Positions 32,069 to 40,533 of a stretch of DNA of 55,070 nt are shown one piece after another. Every line of letters begins with the position of its first letter. The first letter of the stretch is position 1. The position numbers were made by a program, and so were the translations under genes. Below the pieces are notes generated by a model. It worked only from the letters and a program-made list of their open reading frames with translations. It had not been told where the DNA came from and did not search any database. The stretch is from DATFCK01 sp045809745. GTDB taxonomy: Bacteria > Verrucomicrobiota > Verrucomicrobiia > Chthoniobacterales > UBA10450. Location of the stretch: positions 1 through 55,070 of the forward strand of contig JBJMXE010000116.1 in the NCBI GenBank assembly GCA_045809745.1, in the 5' to 3' direction.

Positions 32069-33226
32069 CTACTGCTTGGGCGGGGGCGGAGGCGCCTGCA
32101 AATTCAGCGGGATGGCGCGGTTAGGCATCATGCCGGCAGACATTGGCACGCGTGTTCCGTCAGGGTATAACGGTACATGTTTCGCGTTGGGATGCAGTTC
32201 AGCCTGAACGTTGAACGTCAGTTTTTGGTTACCGCGAGCCACCGTGATCGGGACCGTGTCCCCCGCCGTGATAAAAAACGAGGCGTCCAGAATGTCCTCC
32301 GGCTCCTTCACCTTCGTCTTACCGACCTGAAGCAGAATGTCCCCCGGCTTTATCCCCGCATCCGAGGCCGGGGTGTCGAGGACTTCTGTAACTTCAGCAC
32401 GCGATCCCTGAACCGAATCACTCGCCTCGGCAACGTTCGCCCCCACCCATCCGTGACGTGGTTCACCGAACCGGACAAAGTCGCCGCGAATCTTTTCCGC
32501 GGCCTCAATTGGCAATGCGTGGCAGCCGGAATTGTTCTCCAAGCTGTTGGTTAATATTCCGATTACTTCGCCATCCAAGTTGAGCAAAGGCGCCCCTGCT
32601 TCACCCCGCTGCACCGGCAGGTTCACGCGCAGGTGAGTCGTGGAGAAAAAGCGGCCAAGATATTTTCGGTCGAATCCGGCGATCATGCCGAAAGCCGGAG
32701 TCTGAGGGAGATCAAGAGGGAAGCCGATGCTAACGACCGGGGTAGCGACTTCTAACTGTTGAGATTTTCCAATTGGCAGCGCTGGTGTAGCGGCATCGAT
32801 CTTGAGCATCGCAATGCCGCTGCGATCGTCAGCCACGATTTGTCGCGCCGGATATTTTTTACCGTCGAATTCTACCGTGAAATTTTCCGCCTCACCGCCA
32901 ACACTGTATGAGGTGTAGAGCGTGCCCGTCGGATCGATGAAAAATCCGGTTCCATAAATGTCACTGTGTTCATCGACGCCGTGAATTTTAACCACAGCAT
33001 GGGCCGCTCGGGCAAAAACATCTTTGACTTCGCGGCTGGCAGTAGTCACGGAGCGAACTTCTGCTGACGGCTGCGGTAGATTAACCGGACACGGGTTGCG
33101 CTGAATTTGAGCGGGTAACGGCTGGACGACTGCCAGACCGGTTAGGATGAGCACGAGTCCGCCACTCGCACCGCCAAACATCGCTTCGACTGCCCCGCTC
33201 GATTTAGAATCGGAAGGTCGACTCAT
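32069..33226 (-). CDS. Catalytically dead HtrA/DegS-like protein with PDZ domain
   Basis: A 385-residue protein with an N-terminal hydrophobic anchor or signal (GGLVLILTGLAVVQPLPA), a trypsin-like domain (about 65-255), a PDZ domain (about 257-350) and a Pro-rich end. By motif alignment to DegP/DegS the fold is intact, but each catalytic position differs. The TNxHV His is Ser108 (TSYSV), the RSDIAL Asp is Gly137 (RSGIAM) and the GNSGG Ser is Ala210 (GEAGA). It should therefore bind but not cleave. It is the last gene after an ECF sigma factor and a putative anti-sigma protein, overlapping the latter by 23 bases. A sensing or shielding role like a protease-dead DegS is inferred. Confidence 0.85.
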   Translation of the reverse strand: MSRPSDSKSSGAVEAMFGGASGGLVLILTGLAVVQPLPAQIQRNPCPVNLPQPSAEVRSVTTASREVKDVFARAAHAVVKIHGVDEHSDIYGTGFFIDPTGTLYTSYSVGGEAENFTVEFDGKKYPARQIVADDRSGIAMLKIDAATPALPIGKSQQLEVATPVVSIGFPLDLPQTPAFGMIAGFDRKYLGRFFSTTHLRVNLPVQRGEAGAPLLNLDGEVIGILTNSLENNSGCHALPIEAAEKIRGDFVRFGEPRHGWVGANVAEASDSVQGSRAEVTEVLDTPASDAGIKPGDILLQVGKTKVKEPEDILDASFFITAGDTVPITVARGNQKLTFNVQAELHPNAKHVPLYPDGTRVPMSAGMMPNRAIPLNLQAPPPPPKQ

Positions 33227-33695
33227 AACTCACGGGAACACTGTCCAGCACATAGCGCGGGGGAGTCGCCGCCCGGTGAGCGCGGGCACGTTGATCGAGG
33301 CGACGAAGCGGTTGGGTGCTGAAGAAACGTTGCGCGACCGGTGACGCTAATGTCAGTTCGGAGGTGGCATTAGCCGGCGCGGTCAAAGCAGGTCCGGCGT
33401 GAGCCGAAAGACGCTCGGGTACCGGCGTTTGATACACTTTCAGGGAAATCACAGCGGCACAAGCGAGCGCGGCGGTAACGGCAGCGGGATATGATCCTAA
33501 CGCCGGAACATTCAACCGCAGCATGAAGTCATGCGCGCGATCCAAGCAGATCCGCCACAATGGCTGCTTGAGTAGTTCATCACGTTGGCGACGATGAAAT
33601 TCGTGCAGGAAATCCTCGAAATATCCTGGAGGCGGTTGCTCGTGACGCTTCAGCCGAAGCAGGGCAGTGATTTCCGTGTCGTCAAATTGGTCCAT
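33204..33695 (-). CDS. Single-pass membrane protein, putative anti-sigma factor
   Basis: A 163-residue protein. The cytoplasmic part (FDDTEITALLRLKRHEQPPPGY and FLHEFHRRQRDELL) is helical and charged, followed by one membrane helix (AAVTAALACAAVISLKVY) and a periplasmic region of about 75 residues without cysteines. No zinc anti-sigma motif is present, so the assignment rests on topology and position: 11 bases after an ECF sigma gene and overlapping an HtrA-like gene by 23 bases. In RseA-type systems the equivalent protein is cut by DegS after PDZ-mediated sensing; here the DegS-like partner is predicted inactive. Confidence 0.6.
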   Translation of the reverse strand: MDQFDDTEITALLRLKRHEQPPPGYFEDFLHEFHRRQRDELLKQPLWRICLDRAHDFMLRLNVPALGSYPAAVTAALACAAVISLKVYQTPVPERLSAHAGPALTAPANATSELTLASPVAQRFFSTQPLRRLDQRARAHRAATPPRYVLDSVPVSYESTFRF

Positions 33696-33706
33696 GCGCA
33701 GAATCG

Positions 33707-34303
33707 TTAAGAAACAGGGTTTTTCCGAAATTCTTCCAAGTAATTCTGCAATTGCCGGTTCGCGTAGAAGAGCCGGGAACGTACCGTTCCCTCGGAGACA
33801 CGCAAGATTTTACTAATCTCAGCGTGGGGCATTCCTTGAATATGAAACATGGTGACCACGGCTCTGTGTTCATCTGACAGTTTCATCATAGCCTCGTTCA
33901 ATCTTCGCTGGAGCTCAGAGAGGTCGGCTTCCCGGACCGGGCTGCTGGTGGCGGTGAGTTCGAGGAATTCCTTGTCGTTCTGAATGCTGGCGTCTACGTC
34001 GTCCAAACTCAGGTTGAACCGGCGACCCCGCTTCTTCAGGAAGTTGAGGGTCATGTTCACGGCAATGGAGTGAATCCAGGTGTAAAAGGACGACTTACCC
34101 CGGAAACCGCGAATGGCCTTATACGCTTTGGAGAAGATGTCCTGCAGCAGGTCGTTGGTATCCTCGTGGTTGGACGTCATGTTATAGACCAAGCCGTACA
34201 ACCTGGGGCTGTACTTCACGACCAGCTGGTCAAATGCTCCCGCGTCGCCTGCCTGAGTGCGGGCGACCAGTTCCTGGTCTTCATCAGTGCGGGACCGGTC
34301 CAT
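33707..34303 (-). CDS. ECF-type RNA polymerase sigma factor (second module)
   Basis: From the Met at 34303 the protein has 198 residues, normal for an ECF sigma; an in-frame start at 34399 would add 32 residues of no known family. Region 2 is clear: GDAGAFDQLVVKYSPRLYGLV, EDTNDLLQDIFSKAYKAIRGF and FYTWIHSIAVNMTLNFLKK. Region 4 is LSDEHRAVVTMFHIQGMPHAEISKIL followed by the recognition helix SEGTVRSRLFYANRQLQ. It heads a sigma, membrane protein and dead-HtrA run, and its frame follows a zinc metallopeptidase gene by at least 24 bases. Regulation through the anti-sigma neighbour is inferred. It differs clearly from the sigma factor at 7356-7937. Confidence 0.88.
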   Translation of the reverse strand: MDRSRTDEDQELVARTQAGDAGAFDQLVVKYSPRLYGLVYNMTSNHEDTNDLLQDIFSKAYKAIRGFRGKSSFYTWIHSIAVNMTLNFLKKRGRRFNLSLDDVDASIQNDKEFLELTATSSPVREADLSELQRRLNEAMMKLSDEHRAVVTMFHIQGMPHAEISKILRVSEGTVRSRLFYANRQLQNYLEEFRKNPVS

Positions 34304-34422
34304 CGCTTTGCGCTTTGGCTTATCATTCGCGCCGATACCGGGCGATAACAAATCCGATAATCGGCGAGCGACAGCGGGTAAGGCAACGGAGGGAGCCATA
34401 TCAATCTTCGATCCCGCAACGA

Positions 34423-35127
34423 CTAGTTGCGGCGATCACGGACGGAGAGCAACCAGAGAAGGTTGCCCAAAGCAGCGATGAACGCGGCCACATAGGTCAA
34501 CGCGGCGGCGTTAAGGACCTTGTTTACCCCAGCCGCTTCCTCACCCGGCTGGATGATCCGCATCTGCTGCAAAATTATCTTGGCGCGGCGGGACGCATCG
34601 AATTCTACTGGAAGAGTGATCAACTGGAACGCGAGCAGGACCATGTAGCAGTAAATGCCCACCGTAATCAGCCCGCTAATTCGAAAGAACAATCCACCGA
34701 AGATCACGAACGGCAGCATCTGCGAGGCGATCATTGTGACCGGCACGATAGCCGTTCGGGCCTTGAGCGGCGCGTAGGCCTTGGCGTGCTGGATGGCGTG
34801 ACCGGTTTCGTGGGCAGCCACGCCCAGGGCCGCTACTGAGGGCGTGTTGAACACGCTGGTGGAAAGGCAAAGGCGCTTATTCGCCGGATCGTAGTGGTCC
34901 CCGAGGAAACCGTCGGTTTGAACCACCTCAACGTCGTTAATCTGGGCGGCTTGCAAGATCTCGCGGGCAGCTTCGGCACCGGTAATATTTGAGCTCGCGC
35001 GCACGGCCCCCCATTTCTTGAATGCGCCGCTTACGCGAATTTGCGCCCAGATACCGATGATCAGAGGAACACCGATATAAAGTAACCAATTTCCGCCAAG
35101 GAAAGATCCGCCGCCTGGGTAAAACAT
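34423..35127 (-). CDS. Membrane zinc metallopeptidase (YugP-like)
   Basis: A 234-residue membrane protein with an HEXXH zinc site (VAAHETGHAIQH) between hydrophobic segments. The region before it (GDHYDPANKRLCLSTSVFNTPSVAALGVAAHE) and the following helices (IVPVTMIASQMLPFVIFGGLF) are those of the YugP/Zn_peptidase_2 family, which is widespread and poorly characterised. A second conserved part (ITLPVEFDASRRAK) may supply the third zinc ligand (Glu). It precedes the ECF sigma gene on the same strand. A link to the sigma module, for instance as site protease of the anti-sigma, is only a guess from position. Confidence 0.85.
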   Translation of the reverse strand: MFYPGGGSFLGGNWLLYIGVPLIIGIWAQIRVSGAFKKWGAVRASSNITGAEAAREILQAAQINDVEVVQTDGFLGDHYDPANKRLCLSTSVFNTPSVAALGVAAHETGHAIQHAKAYAPLKARTAIVPVTMIASQMLPFVIFGGLFFRISGLITVGIYCYMVLLAFQLITLPVEFDASRRAKIILQQMRIIQPGEEAAGVNKVLNAAALTYVAAFIAALGNLLWLLSVRDRRN

Positions 35128-35260
35128 CTCTGTCTTAAGTGTGTCTGTCTATTAGACCGCGGTAACAGCTATTCGTTCATAGCGTAGGTCCAAACCCGAC
35201 AAACGTCGGTCTCGGCCACGGCGAGGCAGCGCCCAAGCACAGCTTATCATCCCAACCGAA

Positions 35261-35277
35261 CCCGGTCCGCGACCGGG
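35261..35277. other. Perfect hairpin in the 245-base gap before the YugP-like gene
   Basis: CCCGGTC (35261-35267) and GACCGGG (35271-35277) form a perfect inverted repeat with a 3-base loop. No T-tract follows on either strand. It lies between the starts of the YugP-like gene (35127) and the end of the M24 peptidase gene (35373), so it may be a terminator for the latter. Confidence 0.35.
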
Positions 35278-35372
35278 CGGAACGCTGATCCCGCCCACGC
35301 AGTCGACTTCACAAGCAGTTAAGATCCTTAGCCACGACGCAAAAGCATGAACGCTGGCGCTCTTCAGAATGT

Positions 35373-36512
35373 TCAGATCTCCAGCTGCTTCGGGAACCGG
35401 GAGATCATTTTGGAGCCTGTCCCCGTGACCACAACCACGTCTTCGATCCGAACACCGCCAAGGCCGGGATAATAAAGACCAGGTTCTACCGTCACCACTT
35501 CGCCAGCATTGAGAACCACCTTCTGCAGTCTCGGATATTCATGGATCTCCAATCCGAGCCCGTGGCCGGTCCCGTGGAAGAACCCAACCCGGCGACCTTT
35601 GCGCACCTCGGTAGGGAAACCGCGGTCTGAGAACAGGTCCTGAATTGCCTTGTGGATGGCCGCGCCGTCAACTCCGGCTTTGATCCGGCGAAGGGCAAGG
35701 GCTTGACCCGCCCTAACCGTTTCCCAAAGTTTCCGCTGAGCTCCGCTCGCGCGACCCCGGATCACCGTCCGGGTCATGTCGCCAAAATAACCGGTATGCG
35801 AATCACGCGGGAAGATATCAATAATGATCAATGAATCCGCCAGAAGCGGCCCCGATCCGCGCTCGTGCGGATCACACGCCTGATCCCCGCCGGCGACAAT
35901 CGTGCCGTGCGGGGTTCCACCAGCGCGCAGAACTGCGGAGTCTATCTCGGCGCGCAGGATTTCAGATGTGAGAGGCTTGCCGTTCCACCGCAGCTTATTT
36001 CCTGGTCCGCGGCGAGCGCGTCGCAACACCTCAATACCCTGCGCCATACCAGCCTCCGTGATCCGCATCGCCTGTTCCATCTTACGGACTTCGTCAGTCG
36101 ATTTTCTGGCTCGTTCCGGCCAGAACTGCCCGTTAGTCGGCTGTAGTTTGATCTTGTTTGCGGTCACCTCCCGCGCATAGCCGAGTGGAAAACTGGACGG
36201 CACGATGGCCGATCGAACGCCGCGGCCGCGCAAAAAGTGGACGAGCACTTTTTCGTAGCCTGGAACGGTCCGCGATTTGCCCTGCAATTCTCGTTCGAGA
36301 TCGCTGTAGGCAACGAACTCGTTCGCCTTCGCCTGCCTCCGGGCGCGGTCGATCTCGAGATCGCTCAATACCAGAGTTCTTTTTCCGTTTTGCTGCAGAA
36401 AGATGAATGGATCCGGCGCCCAAAACCTTGTGGCGTAAAGGAGATCGGCATCACTTTCACTGGTGGCGACGATTAGGCGAGTCTGACCGTTAGGCTGGCG
36501 CGTTTTTTTCAT
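35373..36512 (-). CDS. M24-family metallopeptidase (Xaa-Pro aminopeptidase-like)
   Basis: A 379-residue protein. The first 140 residues are a creatinase-N-like domain. The pita-bread domain holds the five metal ligands: Asp in LIIIDIFPRD, Asp in GYFGDMTRTV, His in FHGTGHGLGLEIHEYP, Glu in VTVEPGLYYPG and Glu in GVRIEDVVVV. The FFHGTGHGLGLEIHE phrase is typical of the Xaa-Pro aminopeptidase/prolidase branch rather than methionine aminopeptidase. It would remove N-terminal residues preceding proline, or cleave Xaa-Pro dipeptides, in the cytoplasm. No signal peptide is seen. It follows the large ABC gene on the same strand with 127 bases and a hairpin between them. Confidence 0.88.
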   Translation of the reverse strand: MKKTRQPNGQTRLIVATSESDADLLYATRFWAPDPFIFLQQNGKRTLVLSDLEIDRARRQAKANEFVAYSDLERELQGKSRTVPGYEKVLVHFLRGRGVRSAIVPSSFPLGYAREVTANKIKLQPTNGQFWPERARKSTDEVRKMEQAMRITEAGMAQGIEVLRRARRGPGNKLRWNGKPLTSEILRAEIDSAVLRAGGTPHGTIVAGGDQACDPHERGSGPLLADSLIIIDIFPRDSHTGYFGDMTRTVIRGRASGAQRKLWETVRAGQALALRRIKAGVDGAAIHKAIQDLFSDRGFPTEVRKGRRVGFFHGTGHGLGLEIHEYPRLQKVVLNAGEVVTVEPGLYYPGLGGVRIEDVVVVTGTGSKMISRFPKQLEI

Positions 36513-36608
36513 GGGAAGATTCGAAGACGACTATTTAGAATGCCATGAAGCGAAGGCGAAACAAGGTTGCAGCGGACGCTCCGTGGCAAGGCACTGAGCG
36601 GGCTCGGG

Positions 36609-36625
36609 GGGAGGTCGCCCCTCCC
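36609..36625 (-). terminator. GC-rich hairpin after the ABC gene
   Basis: GGGAGG (36609-36614) pairs with CCTCCC (36620-36625) 15 bases beyond the stop of the ABC protein gene at 36640 on the minus strand. It lacks a T-tract, so it is a possible terminator only. Confidence 0.35.
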
Positions 36626-36639
36626 GGCACTTGGCCAGG

Positions 36640-39600
36640 TCAGCTTCTGCGGACCTCGAGCTGGCGGCCGAGGATCCATTGGAGAACGAACAGGAGACCG
36701 ATCGACGAAGCGATCAACACCAGGGTGTTCCAAAGGAACACGGTCGATTTCATCCCGAGATAGCGTTTCTCGACCCCGAAGAACACGTTAGGCCGGGAGC
36801 CGCGCCGATAATCGCTTTGTTCCATCTCGGCATTCGAGATCAGGTCTGAGATCTTCTGGTTCGTGTAGAGTTGTTCGGCCGTTACCGGGCCCGAGGCATC
36901 TTTGAAGACTTCGCGCCGGAACGGGCGCCTTCCGTCGAGAACGCCGTCGATGATGCGGAGATACCGATCCAGATCATCCGGCGTTTTAGCTTCGAGCCCT
37001 GACAGCATTGCCAGTACGTCTTTGAGTACGGTTAGCCGTTTCATCGCGTTCGGGCTTTGGTCCTTGCGATCTACGATGCGGTGTATTTCGCGATTTACCC
37101 GTTCCTGCCGGCTGGCCAGCGGGTTCAGCTTGGCTTGCGCCGCCACCAGCTCTTCGTAGGACCAACGCATGGCGACGAACTGGCAGACGAAGGGCACCTG
37201 CAGCTTACTGTCCATCTTTTTATTCTGTTCCTTATTCGGATGTTCCTTGAACCAGTGGGTCAGCGCATAGACCAGGGCCAGGTTCCGGTTCATGTCCTCG
37301 TACTTAATCAAGGCGCCACCCATGATGATCTGCGGAATCAGAACCAGCGGCACGATGTTCGCCGCTGTTTTCGGATCGCCAACTAACGACGAGATCACCA
37401 AACCAAGGGTGACTCCGCCCATCGCCGTCATGAACACAATGCCGAGATAGATCCAGAACATGCCCCGGATCTGCAGAAGATAATTACCGATCAAAACGAA
37501 CAGGATGCATTGCACCAGCGCGAACACCCCGAGGGTGACGGTCTTTGCGGTCACATAATACGAGAGCCGCACATTTAGATTCCGCTCTCGTTGCAGCACG
37601 GCGCGATCGCGAATAACATCGTCGGCGCTGTTCGTTAGGCCGAGAAACATCGCCACAATCAGGGAGAGGAAAAGGAATGTCGGAATGTGATATGCCGATG
37701 CGAAATCGTACTCCCCGCTGTCCGAGTAACGCAAAATCGTGGCGATCAGCAAGGCAAGCACCGGCGCCACGCCAAGGGTGATGATGACGTTGCCGCGATT
37801 GCGCAGTTTACTGGTAAATGCCCGCCGAAGGACGGTTCGAAACTGAGTCCATTCATCTCGCCAACGGATCGGCGGACGTTTTCGGTCAGCAGGCGTAGCC
37901 GGCAGCAGACTGGCTGGTTCCTTGCGTAGCGAGACCTGCTTCACGTCCTGGATCAGCCGGAACGCTTCATATTTGTCCCGCCAGAATTCAGGAGAATAAC
38001 GACGCGCCGCCACCAGCTGTCCGCGGCTGTTCTCCTCATAGATAATATCGCCACTGAGATCGCGCAGTGGCGTCTCGAGCACGTCGAAAATGAACTCCGG
38101 GCGGGTGGTGCCGCAGGAAGGACACGCGCCCAGCTCAGCGCCAAACTGGTGTTGATGTTCCGCCTCCGCGAAATAACGAAGCATCTCTGAGGGTGTCCCG
38201 AAGAAGACCAGCCGTCCGCCCTTATCGAGCAGGATGGCCTTGTGAAACATCTGGAAAAGTTTCGAGCTCGGCTGGTGAATCGTCACCATGATGATCTTGT
38301 TATGCGCCATCGAGCGAATGATCTCGATGACGTGCTCGGAATCCTTGGACGAGAGGCCTGATGTCGGCTCGTCGAACAGGTAGACGTCAGACATGCCGAT
38401 CATATCGAGGCCGATATTGAGGCGCTTCCGTTCGCCGCCACTAAGCGTCTTCTTAACGGCACTGCCAACCACAGCATCCCGCCGTTCGCCCAATCCGAGC
38501 TCGATCAGCTTGCCTTCGAGCCGGCGCATGCGATCGCGCCGTGAGAGATGGGGCGATCGAATAGCCGCGGCAAACTGGAGGTTTTCGCCAATCGTTAAGT
38601 GCTCATCAAATGCGTCTTCCTGCGGAATGTAACTGACATACCGTTTGAGCTCGTCCAGGTTTGGATATAACGACTGGCCGTTCAGGAAAATCTGGCCACT
38701 GGAAGGTTGCAGCTGACCTGCCAACACCTTGAGCAGAGTGCTCTTTCCCGAACCGCTGGCACCCATGACGCACACCAGTTCCCCGCGGTTGATCGTGAAT
38801 GAAATTCCCTCCAGGCCGACTTCGCCGTTGCTGAACCGGTGAGTGACTTCGCTGACATCGAGGCTCCGAATGATGTTTCGCTCTTCCTCGATGATTCGCT
38901 CCGAGAAGTTGCACCGCAGGAATTGGCCGATATCGATCCGAATCGTGTCGCCGTCGCGCAGCGGCGCAGTTGTTCGCACTGCCGTTTCACCGACCAGGAT
39001 CGGTCGATCGGCTTCGATGACTTCCAGTTGGCCAATACGTTTGTCGTAATCGCAGAAGATTTTCAGCAACACGTCACCGCTGGTGCCCGGGGACAGCAGG
39101 ATATCGTCGGCCTCCAGCAAACTCGGATTATTTGATACCAGATATTCCGATTTGGACGCCTTCAGCTGGAACCGGCCACCGAGTGCCCGGGCCCGGCGCC
39201 GCAGATCGGCGAGATCCATCTCGCTGTTGTTATGGAAGATGATGCGGTCTTCGAGAGTCGCCTCCACCTGAGTGCCAGACTTCATTCGAATGTTGTTCAG
39301 CACCGCGTCGACATCGCGCAACGCTTTCACTCGCACCTTCAGCCCGAATGTGACTTCCAGCGCACTTTCACGTGTGCGTGAGCGTTCGAGAGATACTTCG
39401 TCCGCGTCTTTATTGACCCGCACGAAGATTTGCGGAAGCGACACATTCTTCTTGGCATTGAAGTAGGTGGCGAGGTCCTGATAGGTGAGAACCTGATCGC
39501 CGACCAGGATTCGTTGGCCCGGATAAATGCGACAAAAGCCGCCGCGAACCAGCGGCCGGCCGCGGACGGAGACGTTCTGTCCGCTGTAGTTCTTCAGCAG

Positions 39601-40251
39601 AATCAGGTCGTGATATCGAAAAGCGAGCAGCCGATCGTTCCCGCTAAGGCTCTTCAGCGTCACGTCGGCCTTACCGTTGGAACCGAATGAAACGGACTCC
39701 AAGGGCGAAGCGCCTCGCTGGTAAATTGACGGGTCGGAGTCCTCCGAGGCGTTCAGTTGGTAAACAATGTCGATCGCCTGCGCCGCCATTCCGAGCTGCG
39801 ACATGAACGAGTAGAAGGCGACAACCTGTTCCTGCTTCAGCCCGGCTTGTGAAATCAGGTCGTAAAGCTGCACACCGAGCATGATCTTGCGGTCTGCGCT
39901 CAGCTGCGTGCTCAGTTTCTGCGCCATCGCTGACAGGTCCTGCTGCTCATACAAGGCCTGGCGGAAAAGCTGGCGCAGCTCCGAATAAACCGCCTCCGGA
40001 TAGTCGTAGCGCAGAAAACCAAGGCTCGAGTCGATCTCCTCCTCCAGAAGGACACCGTCAGCTTTGGAAAAACTGGCCAAAACCTGGATCAGCAACGGCA
40101 ACAGGTTCGGGCCTTCCGAGACGCTGCGCGGCTTGCGCATGGCGCGACGAATCCAGCGCTTGCCTTTGCGCTGCATGCGATAGGCAAACGGTGTGACTCG
40201 TTGGGCGGCGCGGTCGATTCTGTCCGCGACTGATGTAACCAGCTCGGTCAT
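36640..40251 (-). CDS. ABCG-type ABC transporter half with N-terminal TerB-like and FHA-like regions
   Basis: A very large (1203-residue) fused ABC protein. Residues 50-155 form an all-helical acidic region (KADGVLLEEEIDSSLGFLRY) resembling TerB/DjlA domains. Residues 195-470 hold two beta-rich segments like divergent FHA domains (VRGRPLVRGGFCRIYPGQRILVG near 229, and DRPILVGETAVRTTAPLRDGD near 415). The ATPase follows: Walker A GASGSGKST near 497, signature LSGGERKR, Walker B VYLFDEPTSGLSS and H-loop TIHQPSS. After a linker come about six membrane helices of the ABC2 type (for example IPTFLFLSLIVAMFLGLTNS), with the last helix close to the C-terminus. ATPase-before-membrane order is that of ABCG/White transporters. 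No substrate can be named. It is divergent from ftsH. Confidence 0.88.
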   Translation of the reverse strand: MTELVTSVADRIDRAAQRVTPFAYRMQRKGKRWIRRAMRKPRSVSEGPNLLPLLIQVLASFSKADGVLLEEEIDSSLGFLRYDYPEAVYSELRQLFRQALYEQQDLSAMAQKLSTQLSADRKIMLGVQLYDLISQAGLKQEQVVAFYSFMSQLGMAAQAIDIVYQLNASEDSDPSIYQRGASPLESVSFGSNGKADVTLKSLSGNDRLLAFRYHDLILLKNYSGQNVSVRGRPLVRGGFCRIYPGQRILVGDQVLTYQDLATYFNAKKNVSLPQIFVRVNKDADEVSLERSRTRESALEVTFGLKVRVKALRDVDAVLNNIRMKSGTQVEATLEDRIIFHNNSEMDLADLRRRARALGGRFQLKASKSEYLVSNNPSLLEADDILLSPGTSGDVLLKIFCDYDKRIGQLEVIEADRPILVGETAVRTTAPLRDGDTIRIDIGQFLRCNFSERIIEEERNIIRSLDVSEVTHRFSNGEVGLEGISFTINRGELVCVMGASGSGKSTLLKVLAGQLQPSSGQIFLNGQSLYPNLDELKRYVSYIPQEDAFDEHLTIGENLQFAAAIRSPHLSRRDRMRRLEGKLIELGLGERRDAVVGSAVKKTLSGGERKRLNIGLDMIGMSDVYLFDEPTSGLSSKDSEHVIEIIRSMAHNKIIMVTIHQPSSKLFQMFHKAILLDKGGRLVFFGTPSEMLRYFAEAEHQHQFGAELGACPSCGTTRPEFIFDVLETPLRDLSGDIIYEENSRGQLVAARRYSPEFWRDKYEAFRLIQDVKQVSLRKEPASLLPATPADRKRPPIRWRDEWTQFRTVLRRAFTSKLRNRGNVIITLGVAPVLALLIATILRYSDSGEYDFASAYHIPTFLFLSLIVAMFLGLTNSADDVIRDRAVLQRERNLNVRLSYYVTAKTVTLGVFALVQCILFVLIGNYLLQIRGMFWIYLGIVFMTAMGGVTLGLVISSLVGDPKTAANIVPLVLIPQIIMGGALIKYEDMNRNLALVYALTHWFKEHPNKEQNKKMDSKLQVPFVCQFVAMRWSYEELVAAQAKLNPLASRQERVNREIHRIVDRKDQSPNAMKRLTVLKDVLAMLSGLEAKTPDDLDRYLRIIDGVLDGRRPFRREVFKDASGPVTAEQLYTNQKISDLISNAEMEQSDYRRGSRPNVFFGVEKRYLGMKSTVFLWNTLVLIASSIGLLFVLQWILGRQLEVRRS

Positions 40252-40533
40252 TTGGGCGGTCGGGCTACAAGGTTACTGCAATCAGCGAGCCACGCAACGC
40301 ACCGCAGACGGCTGATGCCGTCCGCGGAAGCTCCAAAATCCAAGCACGAACCTCCAATCCATCGAGCTTTTGCCGGCGACCGAAAGGGCGTTGAACGGTC
40401 CGGGCTATCAACGGTCCAACCCAACAATGTGTTATGACAGGCAAGGATGGGGAGCTATCGGAATGGCACCTGCTCTTTTGCATTGGCTTTTCAGCCATGT
40501 TAGCCTGCCTTCTACCGGACCTTCCTGTTAATT

